From Campylorhamphus procurvoides (lineage: Eukaryota; Chordata; Aves; Passeriformes; Dendrocolaptidae), in contig WBMV01000138.1 in assembly GCA_013396655.1 (NCBI GenBank), positions 330,341 to 394,340 of the forward strand: a stretch of 64,000 bases of DNA, in the 5' to 3' direction. Each line of letters opens with the position of its first letter. Position 1 is the stretch's first letter. This document shows positions 13,001 through 25,097 of the stretch, one piece after another. The translations under genes and the position numbers were made by a program. Below the pieces are notes generated by a model. That model ran no database searches. It saw only the letters and a program-made list of their open reading frames with translations, and was not told where the DNA came from.

Positions 13001-15067
13001 GTGTCAGTTGCTGTGAATAGCCATAGCCTGTTGATGCCAATGGAGACACAGTGCTTAACAAGGGATTGGCTTCCTCTTATGTGCTGTTTCTAGAAGTTTT
13101 TTAGAGGTCTCCAGATGCTCCAGCTGAATCTCAGAGCTCTCAGGTTGAGCAGGAAAAAAGGTTTTTTAGTAACTCCTGGAAGTAGATTCCATTAGTAAAA
13201 AATGTCAAAGTGGAAATTCATGTGCAGAGTGCAAATGATGTTGGCACATGGAGGGATAAAAAGTGTTGAGGATTTTGCCTGATGACTATTAAGCTACTGT
13301 CTATGAGAACAGTCTGTGTTTCTGGCAAGAGGACAGAATTTGTCACCTGTGATTTGTGAAGGAATGTGCCCTTTTTTTGGTCTTTTTCACATCTTCCTTT
13401 ACAAGTGGGCAGGTTTTTATCTGCCTTGCTTTGGGCAGCATTGCCAGTCATTCAAGGAGAGGAATAGGGCAGAGTGAGTGAGGGATTGTGGTATCTCCAA
13501 CGGAGAGAGATCAGCACATGCTGAGAAAAGTCAAAGGGAAAACACACATTTCCTTTGCTGCAAAGACTGTAAGAGGAGGAAAAAAGATGCATTAAATTTA
13601 TTGGTCTTTCAAGTTAGAGAGCTCCTTTCCGAAAAAGGCTCAGAAGAAACATCTGAACTGTTTACAAAGTACAAGAAACCCCAGCAACATTATAATCTTT
13701 GCCCTGATGTGAGCAAGCACAATGAATAGGAGCACAGTCATCACAAGGACTAAATGGACTGGACAGAGCCCAGAAGCTGAAGGAGCAGGAAATGGGACAG
13801 TTTCCTTGGAACATGGAGAACTCCTCTCCCAGTAATCTCCCATTTCTTCCAGAAGAGGAGAGGACTGTTTATAAACCTCTCATGAGTATTTTCTGCCACT
13901 GTCTCTTGCTAAGGCTTACCATGTTGAGGAGGAGTTCCAGGATGAGGAAAACAGACAAGAAAGGAGTTTCTCACCTCAGGGGATCCAGAACATTTCTCAG
14001 TGATGCTGTGGGTGATCCAAGTAATACTGAACCAACCAGCATAAAGAAATGCAGAAGAAAGGGAATGTGGCATTGAGTTGATGAATAATTAGAGAACGCA
14101 AATAAGATTAATGCCAGCCACTATGGTTCTATGGAAAATAGGGCTTGTCACATATATGCTATTTTTAACTCATATGGGCTTCTGAGGAAAGCAGAATGAA
14201 GGAACCATGTGAAGAGAAAAGGACACTGTAAGCTGATGCACTGGCACATCTTAGGACAATGTGGTGTTAGATGGTCATAAAATACTAACCTGGAGAATAC
14301 CAGTCTGATGCTGAAAATACTTATATTCTCACTAAAGCTTTTTAAGTAAATATGAAGTCATTGCTCATAATGTTTGACATGTTGTTGCTAGTTCGTAAAG
14401 AATAAAAAAAGGCAGAGAACAGATCTGCAACAATCTGGCTGATGTAAAGGAAATACATCTGCAATGCACGGAAACATTATTCCTTCAGGAAAAATGATCT
14501 TATGTCTTGCTATCAGAAGAGCTCATGTCCTGGAAAACCATGAGCTGGCTGAGGATGTGGTGTCAGGGTAGATCAGCTGCTGAAGAGTTCACAGGACAAG
14601 TCCAGGGTGAGGGTGTGGCCTGTGAATTGTGGTATATGAACTATGAATGTAAATACATTCAATTTCTGCTTTATTTGATTTATATTGGGCACTTCTGAGT
14701 TGTTTTTCTCCAGAAGCAGCCAATGTCAGCCTTCATCAGAGACACTGGTTGCAGCAGCCAGCTGGCATTTCCACCACTGGAGTAATTGCAGTGAACCCCT
14801 CTCCACTGCATATTTTCTTCCCTCTATCCACCTGCCTATATTCATGTTATTTGACAGAAATAACCATTTTTTGTGTCTTTCATATCAAACCAATTTGGAA
14901 CACAACATTGGAAAAATGTTAAAGGAGAGAAAATGCCATGACCGCAGCTGCTGACAAAGTATTTCCTTGGGAAAACAGGGCAAAAACCTACACTCATGTT
15001 ATATATTATGTTCTTGATACACACATTAAAATTAGAAGGTTTTTTGTTTGATTAGTTTTTTGAGCCA
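10011..15067. other. Intergenic, no gene recognised
   Basis: Several kilobases of AT-rich unique sequence, with few ORFs over 60 codons between about 11,850 and 13,200. A stretch at 12,250-12,350 (CAGTAATTGATTTTCC, GATAATCATTTCC, AGTAATTAACATGTG) has homeodomain-like words and could be a conserved element. No RNA gene, tandem array or clear transposon was recognised. Confidence 0.45.
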
Positions 15068-15572
15068 TGACAAGACCCTTCGAGGGCAAGAAGGACAGGC
15101 ACCCTCCAGGCAGGGGTATGATGGAATGGTGGAATGGCACATTTATTAAAATGGTGCTGGCTTATATAAGGGTGGCATGGAACTTTCTGGAAAGGGGGTG
15201 GGATTTGGGAGGAGCACATAATCCTCTCACAGAAAAGGAAAAAACAGGGAAGGATCACAACCATAAGGAGTAAACAAGGATGGAGATAACCATATATGGG
15301 AAAAGTTCCACTGTGGCAGAATCTGTCCAATCAGGGAGCAGGGATAACATGATGGAGAAAACCACACTCCGTTTTATATAGCAAGCAACAATGCTATTTA
15401 ACTTTACAACTGTGAATTAATAAACTGGGAAACCCGTAACAACCTGATATACAGCAATAATCTTTCTCTTGTGCAGGATAGCTTATTCTTGTAGTTCCCC
15501 TTCTTGATTCCTCAGTCTCCTCAAGTCACTTCATGGTGTCTCTTCCATTTAGTGTAATCTTGTACTCCTACA
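15068..15572 (-). mobile_element. 3' LTR of a decayed beta/alpha-like ERV
   Basis: On the minus strand the block starts TGTAGGAGTACA at 15,572, immediately after a polypurine tract (AAAAAAGGAGGAGA, 15,573-15,586), and ends GGTCTTGTCA at 15,068, giving TG...CA termini and 505 bp. It contains a TTATATAAG TATA box near 15,165 and an AATAAA polyadenylation signal near 15,145, in the right order and spacing for U3/R. The env-tail reading frame runs across its start, as is common in retroviruses. No matching 5' LTR was found in the window. Confidence 0.75.
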
Positions 15573-15754
15573 TCTCCTCCTTTTTTGTTTTGAGAAGCTA
15601 GGCAGACTTCAGAAAGACTATTAGTAATACTCCTTTTAACACAAGAAATAACACACGGAATAATCAACAAAACCATGAAGAAACTTAATGCCCCAAAAAT
15701 AAGGATTACTAAGAACCTTCTAAGAAGGTCCCAGCAAGGCATAGCAGCGGGCAC
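15521..15754 (-). pseudogene. env: ERV env remnant: transmembrane segment and cytoplasmic tail
   Basis: About 77 codons on the minus strand. A Leu/Ile/Phe-rich hydrophobic segment (residues about 8-37, with LLRRFLVILIFGALSFF at its start) is followed by a Cys/basic stretch (CVISCVKR) and a polar tail ending at the polypurine tract and LTR. This is the expected layout for the C-terminal membrane anchor of a retroviral Env protein placed directly before the 3' LTR. The surface subunit, fusion region and nearly all of the ectodomain are absent. It follows the gag remnant after only about 30 bases, so pol and most of env have been lost. Confidence 0.6.
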
Positions 15755-15784
15755 CGGGAGGATTTAATAGATGTTTACACAGCT

Positions 15785-16432
15785 TCAAGAAGCAGGAAAG
15801 AGCCCAAGTGCCCCAGGCCAGCAAGGTGCCCTGTTTCCTGGAGCAGATTTTTCCCCCCACCTTGGTGACTGGTGAGGGGATAATGGGCGACCCTCTTTGT
15901 CATACACTGAACAACAGCATTGTGAGGACCAGTGAGGGCCCTTCCTACACCTTGGGCAAACACCCGGTTGTGTGGGAGGTTTTAATTTATTTTGGGAGCA
16001 ATCTTTTTTGAAGTGTGCCAATTCATTGCAGGAAAGGCAATGGGGGTCAGTAGGTTTTAGTGTTGCTAATACCTCATTTACTGTGGCAGCAGTCTGTGCA
16101 GAACTTGCCTCCAACACTTCTTTCGTTGCCGCCGCTGTTTGTGCTGTATTTGCATCTAATGTTTCTTTAGTTATAGCTTGCTTGTAAGAGTGAGAGTCTA
16201 TGCTCTGGCATGCATTAATCATGTCCATAGGTGTTGGGTCTTTAAGAGCCCTCAACAGCCTTTGACAGTCATCATTTGCATTTTCTATGGCTAAATGAAG
16301 AAACAAATTGTCTTGGGATGGAGGATGTGGGATCTGAGCGCTCAGTCCATAGTCTTTTACTGCTTTTGCTGGATTTAGGAGTAAGACAACCTCCCCTGCA
16401 CAGAGCACCATAGTGAGTGTCCAGCTCCTCAC
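15785..16432 (-). pseudogene. gag: ERV gag remnant: capsid C-terminal domain and nucleocapsid with two zinc knuckles
   Basis: A 215-codon open frame on the minus strand. Residues about 45-80 contain an ENANDDCQRLLRAL segment typical of the C-terminal half of alpha/betaretroviral capsid. An Ala/Thr-rich spacer with near-repeats (AQTAAATKEVLEA / AQTAATVNEVLA) follows. Two CCHC knuckles then follow: CLSCNELAHFKKDC and CPRCRKGPHWSSQC, each C-x2-C-x4-H-x4-C. The matrix and N-terminal capsid are missing; the frame opens at a boundary with unrelated sequence at 16,433. The ORF closes just before the env tail. It is not a complete gene, though it remains open over its preserved length. Confidence 0.78.
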
Positions 16433-16567
16433 ATGGAGCTTACATTACAGAAATCCTGTGTAAGGATATATAAAAGTAGCTGTGTGAAAAAAATAAAGGA
16501 AGAATTTTCACTTCTATCTATTCGGGATCTTTGCCTGCTTTTTATTGAGTCGGTCCCAACAACGACA
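16433..16567 (+). mobile_element. Possible truncated LTR (TATA, polyA signal, CA end)
   Basis: Plus-strand TATATAAAAG at about 16,467 is followed by AATAAA at 16,492 and a pyrimidine-rich stretch ending CAACAACGACA at 16,567. This order resembles U3-end/R/U5 of a short LTR facing right, head-to-head with the minus-strand gag remnant. The 5' portion is absent and no sister copy was found, so the call is tentative. Confidence 0.3.
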
Positions 16568-16599
16568 GGGTGGCTGATTGCTCGAGATTCCAGCTTGAT

Positions 16600-17348
16600 T
16601 GTCAGGGGAGGTGACGGGAAAGGGAGAGAGGGTTTTTTTCCAGTGTGCTGGGTTTTGCACTTCATTTCGGGAAACTGCTGTGAGTAGAAGCATCTCGAAG
16701 GGTGCCCCCTTTTCAGCTTGGCTCCTCTTTCCTCTCCCCCCACTCCTAACTCTGGGCACCCTGTGCCTCAGAGAGACAGAGAGAGAGTCATCCCTTCCTT
16801 GGATTTGCACAGCCCTCCTGAGGACGCCCACATCACCAGCACAGGAGGTGCTGCCCCTTCTGCCCCCCGGCTCGGCGCTGCTTCTCTCGAACAAAGGACG
16901 AGGAGAGGGGCCACACTGCTTCATGGAAAAGGTTCCGCCCTGTCCCTCCGCACCAGCGATCCCACGTGCATCTCCACAGGTCTACCACGGGTCCACCACA
17001 GGGAGAGCCACCGGCACCTCCGCCTGCACTCCTGGGGAGCCGACCTCGCAGCCAGCCGAGGTGCGACATTGTCACCTGCTGTCCGTAAATATAATTGCAC
17101 CCATAGGGAGCAGAGACTTCAATTTTGTTCAAAGGTGTTGATTACAAACTGTTTTGTTCCGTCCTGGGCTTTTTTTTTTCTCTTGCATAATGTAGTTAAG
17201 AACTGTTAGCCTTTTCTATACATTTTCCTAATTAAAGTTTGTTCTAAATTTAAAGGAGTGGGATGGTGGTTTTTCTTTCTTTTGGGAAGAAGACCCCTTC
17301 TTTTTTCTAGTCCAAATAGGCATCTTAGTTTTCCTCTAAACTAAGACA
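16600..17348 (+). mobile_element. LTR, plus strand, ERV
   Basis: Shares with the 41,120-41,881 LTR, in the same order, GCAGCCAGCCGAGG, then GTAAATATAA…TGCACCCA, GTTCAAAG…TTGATT.CAAACTG, GTAGTTAAGAA.TGTTA, CTAATTAAAG.TT, TTCTAAATTTAAA, and a terminal AACTAAGACA ending in CA at 17,348. The U3 is GC-rich. The left boundary is approximate; a TG terminus could not be fixed because the adjacent retroviral debris is rearranged. ORFs of 100-180 codons across this block come from its GC-rich composition and are not genes. Confidence 0.75.
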
Positions 17349-20300
17349 GGGACAAAGGTTTAGCCAACTATCCTCGTTGTTCTTTTAACAAGGAGCATGT
17401 CTGGCTCCTAGGTCCAAATACCTTCAAGTCACGACCTACCAATTCTCAAAATATCGTCCCCTCTAGAATGAATATAAGGACAGAGATTTCCACTCCTCTG
17501 GGAAAAAGCTATTAGATATTCTCCTTTATTCAGGAGAATTTGACAGCTGGATTAAAACAATTTCAAGTGCCCACTGTTCCCACTCAGTTCCTCTTGGGAT
17601 TTTCTTTTTGAATTTACCATCTCTCTGCCTCCTCACATCAGTAACACAGCAGTGTCTTATTCCACTAATTCTCAGCCAAGGACACAGCAATTTCCTGACT
17701 TTCTATTTCACGCTCCTTCTGCGGGTGTATTTCAGAACACAGACAGGGACCACCTCTCCATCTAAGCAGTGCAGATCAAAAGTTTGGTTCAAGGCCATGC
17801 AGCAAAATTCTTGAGAAGCCACAGGTGTTGCAATCCATGCAGTGGGCCCCAAAAAACTGCTTTAGAGGAGAAGCATTTGGCATAGTTCAGATTGAGTGCT
17901 CCTCCATGCTTAATGCTTTGAAATAATTCCTGCAACATCTTTGGAGAATATTCTTTACATTTCTGCAGCTTTTTTTTTTTTTTATGGGAAGACAACTTAT
18001 TGCAGTTGTCCCATTTAGTTCCTATGTCCATAGAAATACAGCAATTGGGAAGGCAGCGGGAGTCCTTCCCCAGGTAGAGCCTCCTATCCTGTTATTCCCA
18101 GATGGTCACAGGTGGTCACAAAGCCAAAGCAGGGGTCTGCAACACTCTGCCAAGGGAAAGTGTGCTTGTGTAGTGTTCTCACATCTCGTCTGGAGCATCA
18201 AAGGACTCAGGGGTGTGCAAGGAAGGATGGTACGATTTCAAAACATCATCAGATTGCAGTGTTTGCTGACACTGAACCAGAGCGATGGCATCATTCACAT
18301 TTAGGCCATGTCTGTTTCTCATTCTGGGAAGCACAGCAAACAAATTAATTGAATTTCACTGCATCACTGGCATGTAATAAACTCATCTGATTGTTAGTCT
18401 CTCTCATAAAGACTCAGTTCCTAGGGTCAAGATATGATAGAACTGATTCAACTTGTATTAACTAAATAATGTCTTTCCAGCGTTTGACTTCTTGTTCTTG
18501 GGGTTGCAAGTTCTCAGGGAAGCTTAGAGGAGCTCTGTCATTATTTGGAGGGACCCAAAACCAAACTGAAGCTATAAGCAGAGTATATGCTGACACTAAA
18601 GCCTGTCCAAAACTGCAATAATCTGAAGGCTCTGACTGAAAAAAGGTGCTGCAAGGCTCTTGAATCAAGACCTGAGTCAGGATCTCAGGAAATACCCCAG
18701 AAAGTACTGTGTACTTCAGCTCTGTCTTCCTCATTATTCCCTCTCCCAAAAGAGAAACTGATAAATGTATGCAGACTTGTAGTATAGCAGCGAATTCATC
18801 ACAGAAAAAAAAGAAAGAGCCTGAGGTCAAGTTGCAGTTGTCAGTGGTCATCACAGATCCCACAATCCTAGGCCGAAATAATATGGATTTTTTTTTTTTA
18901 ACTAAATGAAATGGCTTTCATTAGTTATTTTAAAAGGAAGCATACTCTTTCTGAAAACATAAAAGAGAAAAGAATGGGATGGTAGGAGCAAATCACAGCT
19001 CCTGAGAGGCATTGCATTTGTCAGTGGTTTAAGACAAAAATGTCAAGCAGATTTATCCTCATAAGAAAGAAGTACATTTGCTAAATTTATAAAACATTTT
19101 AAACAAAAATCATGCTACCAGCCTTAAATGAATGAAAAAACTCAAATGACCAGCATTTTGAACTTTCTGTGTTTGACAGAAAACAGTAGCATTAAACCAC
19201 TCTCTATCCATCCCTAAATCCACTCTTTACTACACTGCATTTCTCCAGCTAAGAAGAAATCCAAAACAGAGCTCACCGTGAGCAGCTTGACCTTGGATTC
19301 GGGTCACCTGGGTTCGTCTCCCTCATGGAAAAGCTGGCTTGTGAAGGCTGTGAGACCTCAGTTCCCTACACTGATGTCTAATAACAAGGTACGGGAAGGG
19401 TTGAGTGTTAAGATGTCTCAGTTCTTTGGCAGGGAAGATGTTAAAGTCATTGTGAAAGAAATATGCTGTGTGTATGGGAGCATGGTCCCCCAGCGCCTGC
19501 AGTCCAGGCTGAGGAGATGGAAGTAGCTCAGGGAGGTGCTGATCACATAAGAAGACCACAAGACTCTAAGATGATGGTGACTTTGAGCCACAGATCCTCA
19601 GCACAGGATGGCTACTGTGACACCTGAAAACCATGAGTCTGCTGGGACTCCTCAACCCTAAAGTGTCCTGAGCCGTCCTCTGGGGGACAAGGAGGTAGAT
19701 TCAGGTAAGCTAGGACTGTAAAGACATGCTGGGGTTGGAGCAAGAATTAGGAATAACCTCCACAGTACCAAAGGGAGGTGGGTAGGAAAAAAAAAAAGAA
19801 AGGAAAAAAAATCCCAAATTGGAAACTAATGTCTCATATTAATAGTATTATCAGACTTGGATGTTAAATAGAAGGGGGAATTTCTGCAAATACATTCTTC
19901 TATTGTTTAAAAAACTTCTTAAATGAGAGCCGGAAGTGATAAAGGACATGAGGCTCCATTTTTAAGCAGATCTTTCAAAAAATTAGCAGTTCTTAAAGTT
20001 AGTAATTCTCAGCATTGTTAGTACAAGATGGGACCAAATTTGGGTTTTTTTTTCACTAAACCTGCTAGCTAAATTTGTAAGCCTACTTCAGCAAAGGAAT
20101 GGCATAAAGAACAGGATCTGCATACATCGAGGTGTTATGATAAAGTTCTTTAAAATTATCAGAGAGATGTCTCTGTCCAAGTTAAGGTGCAAATGAGACC
20201 ATATGCCAAAGTCAATAATACAGACTTTTATTTACCAGTAAATGTGAAGTGGAGACATAGAAGGGACAGGAAAAAGAGAGAAAGGGGGAGAGAAAGAGAG

Positions 20301-22319
20301 GGCCAGACAGATTAAGTAAAATAAATATCACTCTGCAGATCCCAATGTCATCCTGTTGACCCTCTTCTTGTGGTCTTCTCGCTGATGGGTTTAAGCCATT
20401 AACCATTTCAGACTTTCACACCAAGCCATCAACTAACCCTTTCTAATCCTCATCACAAATGCAGCAGTGCCTTCTAACTGTGCCCCATGGAAGAAGGATC
20501 ATTTCGAGGATCTTATCCAGACCTGCATCACCTTCTACTACCCCATATTTGAGGCTGGTGACAGGGACAAAAGACAAGTACTGCTGTCCCAACAGCATCA
20601 GTATGTATGCAGACTTTATCACCCTTGCCGGGGTGGCCATGAAAAGCAAGAGGAGGGCAAATCTGTGGGTGGCACCCCTGGGGTATCCTGGATGAGGAGG
20701 AAGGCAGCATGAAAAAGTCCTGGCTGGTGGAATAGAGCTTAGCAGTGACCTAGGCAAATGGGGACCATGACAATCACAGATAAATATCAGCTGGTATCTG
20801 CACCTTTAGATAGCAGTGTAGCTGAGTGTCCTGTGGCTTGGGGAGCTCAATACTGGGGTTTGTAAAACCACATCCTTGTATCTGTGTCTAATCCCCTCAT
20901 GTATAGCCCCTCTTCTGACTCATTCCAGATATTTGTAGCATAGGGTGACAGGCAGGTAGCACAGAGAAGGTACCTCCATCAGCCCTGAGGTTCCACGACT
21001 GGTTTCAGTTACAGGGTACCACTTCTAGGGTTGCATGGAAAACCTGAAGCCAGGCAAGAGGCAGGGAAGGGGTGGAAAAGAGGGATGAATTGTCCCTCTG
21101 TTTGCTTATCCACTGGCCTGCTAGAGAGACTGGGCCAGAATCTGAAAGTATCCGTTTACCCAAGGGTATCAGCAGAGAAACAAAAATTATTTATCTAGCT
21201 GGCTAGGTTATGAAGGTCTGCAGAGATAATTACTGAACCTGAAATTGTCTATCAGCCCATCTGTGCATCACCAGACAAGGACCCAGAGGGATCACTACCA
21301 AATCAAAATTGTGTGTGCATTCACTCTTCAGCCTATTTACTTTCCAGGTCTGAGACATGAAACAGAGCAGCAGAAACATGAAGTACATCTCAGACTGGGT
21401 CAGCCTGCTCCTGAGTGGTATAAGATGCTATGAATTGTCAGATGATCACTGCAGTTATTGGAGACTTCAAAATTTACAAGGGAATCTCTAAGATACACTG
21501 GTTTAACAACTTCTAGAACCACTATGTATTAAAAAAGGAACCACACAGGCCCATTCCCTTATGTGTTTAAAGTGTTTGTCCATTTGTACCCAGCCATTCA
21601 CTCCATCTGATATTATCACTATTTCCTCATGCGTCTCCCTGCCTGGACTGCACAGAGGGAGTGGCAAGGAAGAGTATTGAGTCTAGTGGTGAGATTTTTA
21701 TTGTAAATAACAGTTCCTCTTTCCCCCATGGGGTATTAGTGACTAAATCTCCAGAGCCCTGTTTCTTGGGCTTCTCAAATACAATTATGGCACCTCACTC
21801 TTTTTTCAGGAAAGGAGGATATGAGTGTGGGGTCACATCCCTGTAAGGGATGCAATGAACGACTGTAAGTCTGTGGTTTTGTGCCACCTCTGTGTGACAG
21901 AAGGACTTAAAAGTGCACAGTGTCATAAAACATCTTATTGACCTGGTGCCTTACAATTGTAATTTGGCTGGCAGGTGAAAAGGATGGACCAGGAAGATCT
22001 GTGAGTTGCTTACACAGGATGTCCACCCCTGTCATTTTGTTGCCTTAGTTTTACCACATTTTCAAAGTGGTGGGACATGGCTCCTTGAGGAGAGCCAAGA
22101 CTTACTGTAGTCCCTCTCTATCAATCACATCCAGAAAACAAAGCTGCATTTTTCTTGCAAAGTACTTATCAATGACTATTTTCAACAACCTCAAGGAAAA
22201 CGATGCATTTCTGCTTCTGTTAAGTGTCAAGCAGAAGAATGACTTGACAGTCAGCAGAGAATTTGCTCTCCTGAGAAGGTGCATTAGGTTTCTGTGGCTG
22301 GCTTTTGGTACAGGGTGGG
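17349..22319. other. Intergenic, no gene recognised
   Basis: No credible exons. There are homopolymer runs at 17,971-17,983 (T), 18,889-18,899 (T) and 19,786-19,810 (A/G). The stretch 20,200-20,420 has TTTTATTTACCAGTAAATG followed by a purine-rich AAGAGAGAAAGGGGGAGAG block. It is reminiscent of the purine-rich part of the repeats at 56,640 and 62,930, but the match is too weak to call. Confidence 0.45.
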
Positions 22320-23608
22320 GAGGAGAGGGGAGCTACAGTGAGCGGCTTCTGTGAGAAGGTTCTAGAAGCTTCCCATGTGTGGAAGAGCCAATGTCAGCTG
22401 GCTCCAGGATGGACCTGCTCCTGGCCAAGGCTGAGCCCACCAGGTGTGATAGCAACAACTCTGTGATTACATATTTAAGAAGGAAAAAACCAAAACTATC
22501 GTGCAGATGAAAATTGCAGCCAGAGAAGAGCTGAATGAGAACATGTGAACAACTCTACAGACACCAAGGGCAGTGGAGAAGGGGGAGGAGGTGCTCCAGG
22601 CACCAGAGCTGAGGTTCCCTGCAGCCTGTAGTGTAGACTGTGGTGAGGCAGCTGTGGCCCTGTAGCCCATGGAGGATACCACGTCGGAACAGGTGGATGC
22701 CCGAAGGAGGCTAAGACCTCCTTTGTTGGAGCACCATGCTGGAGCAGGGTTCTGTCAGGGACCTGTTGACCTGTGGGAAGAGAAACCCACACTGCAGCAG
22801 GTTTTCCTGGTAGGATCTGTGGTCCTGTGGGGGACCCATGCTGGACAAGCCTGTGCCTGAAGGACCGCACCCCATGGAAAAGTGACTCACATTGCAGCNG
22901 TAGACTGTGGTGAGGCAGCTGTGGCCCTGTAGCCCATGGAGGATACCACGTCGGAACAGGTGGATGCCCGAAGGAGGCTAAGACCTCCTTTGTTGGAGCA
23001 CCATGCTGGAGCAGGGTTCTGTCAGGGACCTGTTGACCTGTGGGAAGAGAAACCCACACTGCAGCAGGTTTTCCTGGTAGGATCTGTGGTCCTGTGGGGG
23101 ACCCATGCTGGACAAGCCTGTGCCTGAAGGACCGCACCCCATGGAAAAGTGACTCACATTGCAGCAGTTTGTGCAGAACTGCTGCCTATGGGATGGACTC
23201 ATGCTGGAGAAGTTCATGAAGGACTCCAGTGGTGAGTGGAACCCATGGGGAGCAGGGGAAGGACTTCTCCCCTTGAGCAGTGGCAGGAACAACTGACCGT
23301 AACTCCCATTCCCTGTCTTCCTGTGCCACTTGTTGGGAAGAGGTAGAACTTGGAAGGAGGGAGGGGTAAGGGGGAAGATGTTTTTAAGATTTATTTTGCT
23401 TCTCATTCTCCTGCTCTGATTCTGTTAGTAATACATTTAATTAATATCCCCACTTTGAGTCTTTTTTGCCCAGCAAGTGATCTCTCCTGGTCCTCATCTC
23501 AACTCATGCACCCTTCATTATATTTTCTCTCCTCTGTCCAGTTGCAGAGGGGAGTGAGAGAGTTGCTTTAGTGAGTACCTGGCACGCAGACAGGGCCAGC
23601 TCACTACA
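22320..23608 (+). mobile_element. Avian-type LTR with internal tandem duplication
   Basis: From memory of bird repeats, the order is a GAGCGGCTTCTGTGAGAAGG segment, CATATTTAAGAAGG (TATA-like, about 22,470), a stretch of degenerate units of the type CCATGCTGGAGCAG…CCTGTGG, TTTTTAAGATTTATTTTGC, a TAATACATTTAATTAATAT polyA-like area, and GAGTCTTTTTTGCCC. It ends …GCTCACTACA at 23,608, and this order matches a widespread avian LTR. The left edge is approximate. A 267-bp duplication centred on an N lies inside it. ORFs on both strands in this block are not genes. Confidence 0.6.
22634..23167. repeat. Perfect 267-bp tandem duplication with N at the junction
   Basis: Copy 1 runs 22,634-22,900 and copy 2 runs 22,901-23,167. 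They are identical in every base I compared except the N at 22,899, which corresponds to A at 23,166. Both start TAGACTGTGGTGAGG and end ATTGCAGC(N/A)G. The ambiguous base one position before the junction suggests an unmerged contig overlap rather than a biological repeat. Confidence 0.9.
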
Positions 23609-25097
23609 GGAGGTTCCACAGGCATGGAAGTGTGTAAAGTACTGGTGATGCTTTCTTATGACAGACAAAAAATTTTCAGCTAGTCACTACTGAAAACAAA
23701 AGCCATAATAATGTGTTTCTTTCCATGGCAACTCTCTGCTTCCTCTTGGCTCTCCATGACAACAGGCTGCTCTTCTGGATCCAGTCCCTAAATGCACATG
23801 CAGGAGTATCACTGAGATTGGGTCCAGAAGGGAGTGCTAAGCTTTAAGACACTTTTCTTTCTTACTGGAGAAAACTCTAATTGTGAGAAGGGTCAAGCCC
23901 TGGACAGCATCAAGCAGCTGCTTTAAGGGAAATTCAAATGCAATTTAAGGAGAATAGAAATTACTTCAGAACAGTTCAGCCTTTGTAAGAGTCACAGTGA
24001 ATTGCATCTTTGACAGCGGACAGCTGCAATGTCAATGTTTTGAGCAAAAAAAATGAGAAAGTCATAGCTCTATTGATTGCCCATTTGTCATATGAAACAT
24101 ATTTTTAAAGACGGCAGAGGAAGTAAGCAAAGCCTTAGCACTTATGTATGGGAAATGGACACCTGTTTCCCTGATGAACCCCAGTGCCTGCAGGCAGAAC
24201 AACTGGCAGCACAGCCACCTGTGCCAACAGCTGGGCAGAGCACTTCCTTCTTCATTTAAATTCTTTTGGGAATTTAACATTTTGATTCCTCCTACCACCG
24301 CCAAAAAGCTTTCAAAAAGCTCCATGGTCCAGGCGCTCCTTTGAGAGATTCCTTCCTGCCCCTTCTGCAGAGGGGAAAAGAGAACCTGCAATCATGGCTG
24401 AGGAAGGAGAAGCACAGGGCATGTTTCCAAGCAGGAACACTTCAACCATTAACCAAAACATTGCAATTTTCAGCTGAAATTTTAACAGTATTCAAATTTG
24501 TACCCTTCTTTTATTTCACTCTCCCTTGTTCCAGAGCCCCAGATATTACATCAGTAATGAAACATTTAGGAGTGAAAGTAAGAAGTGTGGAAAATAACAG
24601 TATGAACATGGAAAGGCAATGCTTTTCTTTTCTTTTTTTTTTTTTTAAATATTAATATGCCACTGAGACTTGCAAACAAATTACTTCAGTGCCTGCCACA
24701 ATAGGCATGAAGCAGACAAAAAGTAAACGACACCTAAGTCACGAAGCAGTTTCTAGTATGCAGAATCCTTACCTTAGTATAAGAGAATATATGCATATTC
24801 AAAACCATTTACCAAAGTACTGAAAAGAAGCAATACTTTCCTTTGACTTGGAATTCCCACTTCTGTTTAGCTAGGAATAGAGGCATAATTGATCAAAGCA
24901 TTTAAATAAGTTTCTTTATGTCTTAATCAGAGCTGTGCAAATAAATCATTTTTCCGTTCAGTAGCTAAACTAAAATAATAATTGTAGAAATATATTTAAG
25001 TTGTCTGAAATGAAACTTCAGGCTCCCTTAAATATTTTCAGGGAGCAGAGATATTTGATTTAACTGAAGTGAGATGGTGACTCTTCACTTTAAGTGC
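23609..25097. other. Intergenic, no gene recognised
   Basis: Unique-looking sequence with no splice-supported ORF. A T-run lies at 24,634-24,646. The AT-rich part 24,880-25,020 (ATAAATCATTTTTCC, AATAATAATTG) carries homeobox-like words but nothing decisive. Confidence 0.4.

Noticed and set aside
16599..17209. 180- and 163-codon plus ORFs
   Set aside because: Inside an LTR, mutually overlapping, not a known retroviral protein.
19300..19330. tRNA B-box-like GGGTTCGTCTCC
   Set aside because: No matching A box or cloverleaf stems.
22496..23137. 213-codon minus ORF with internal repeats
   Set aside because: Lies in an LTR and its repeats are the 267-bp duplication; not a gene.
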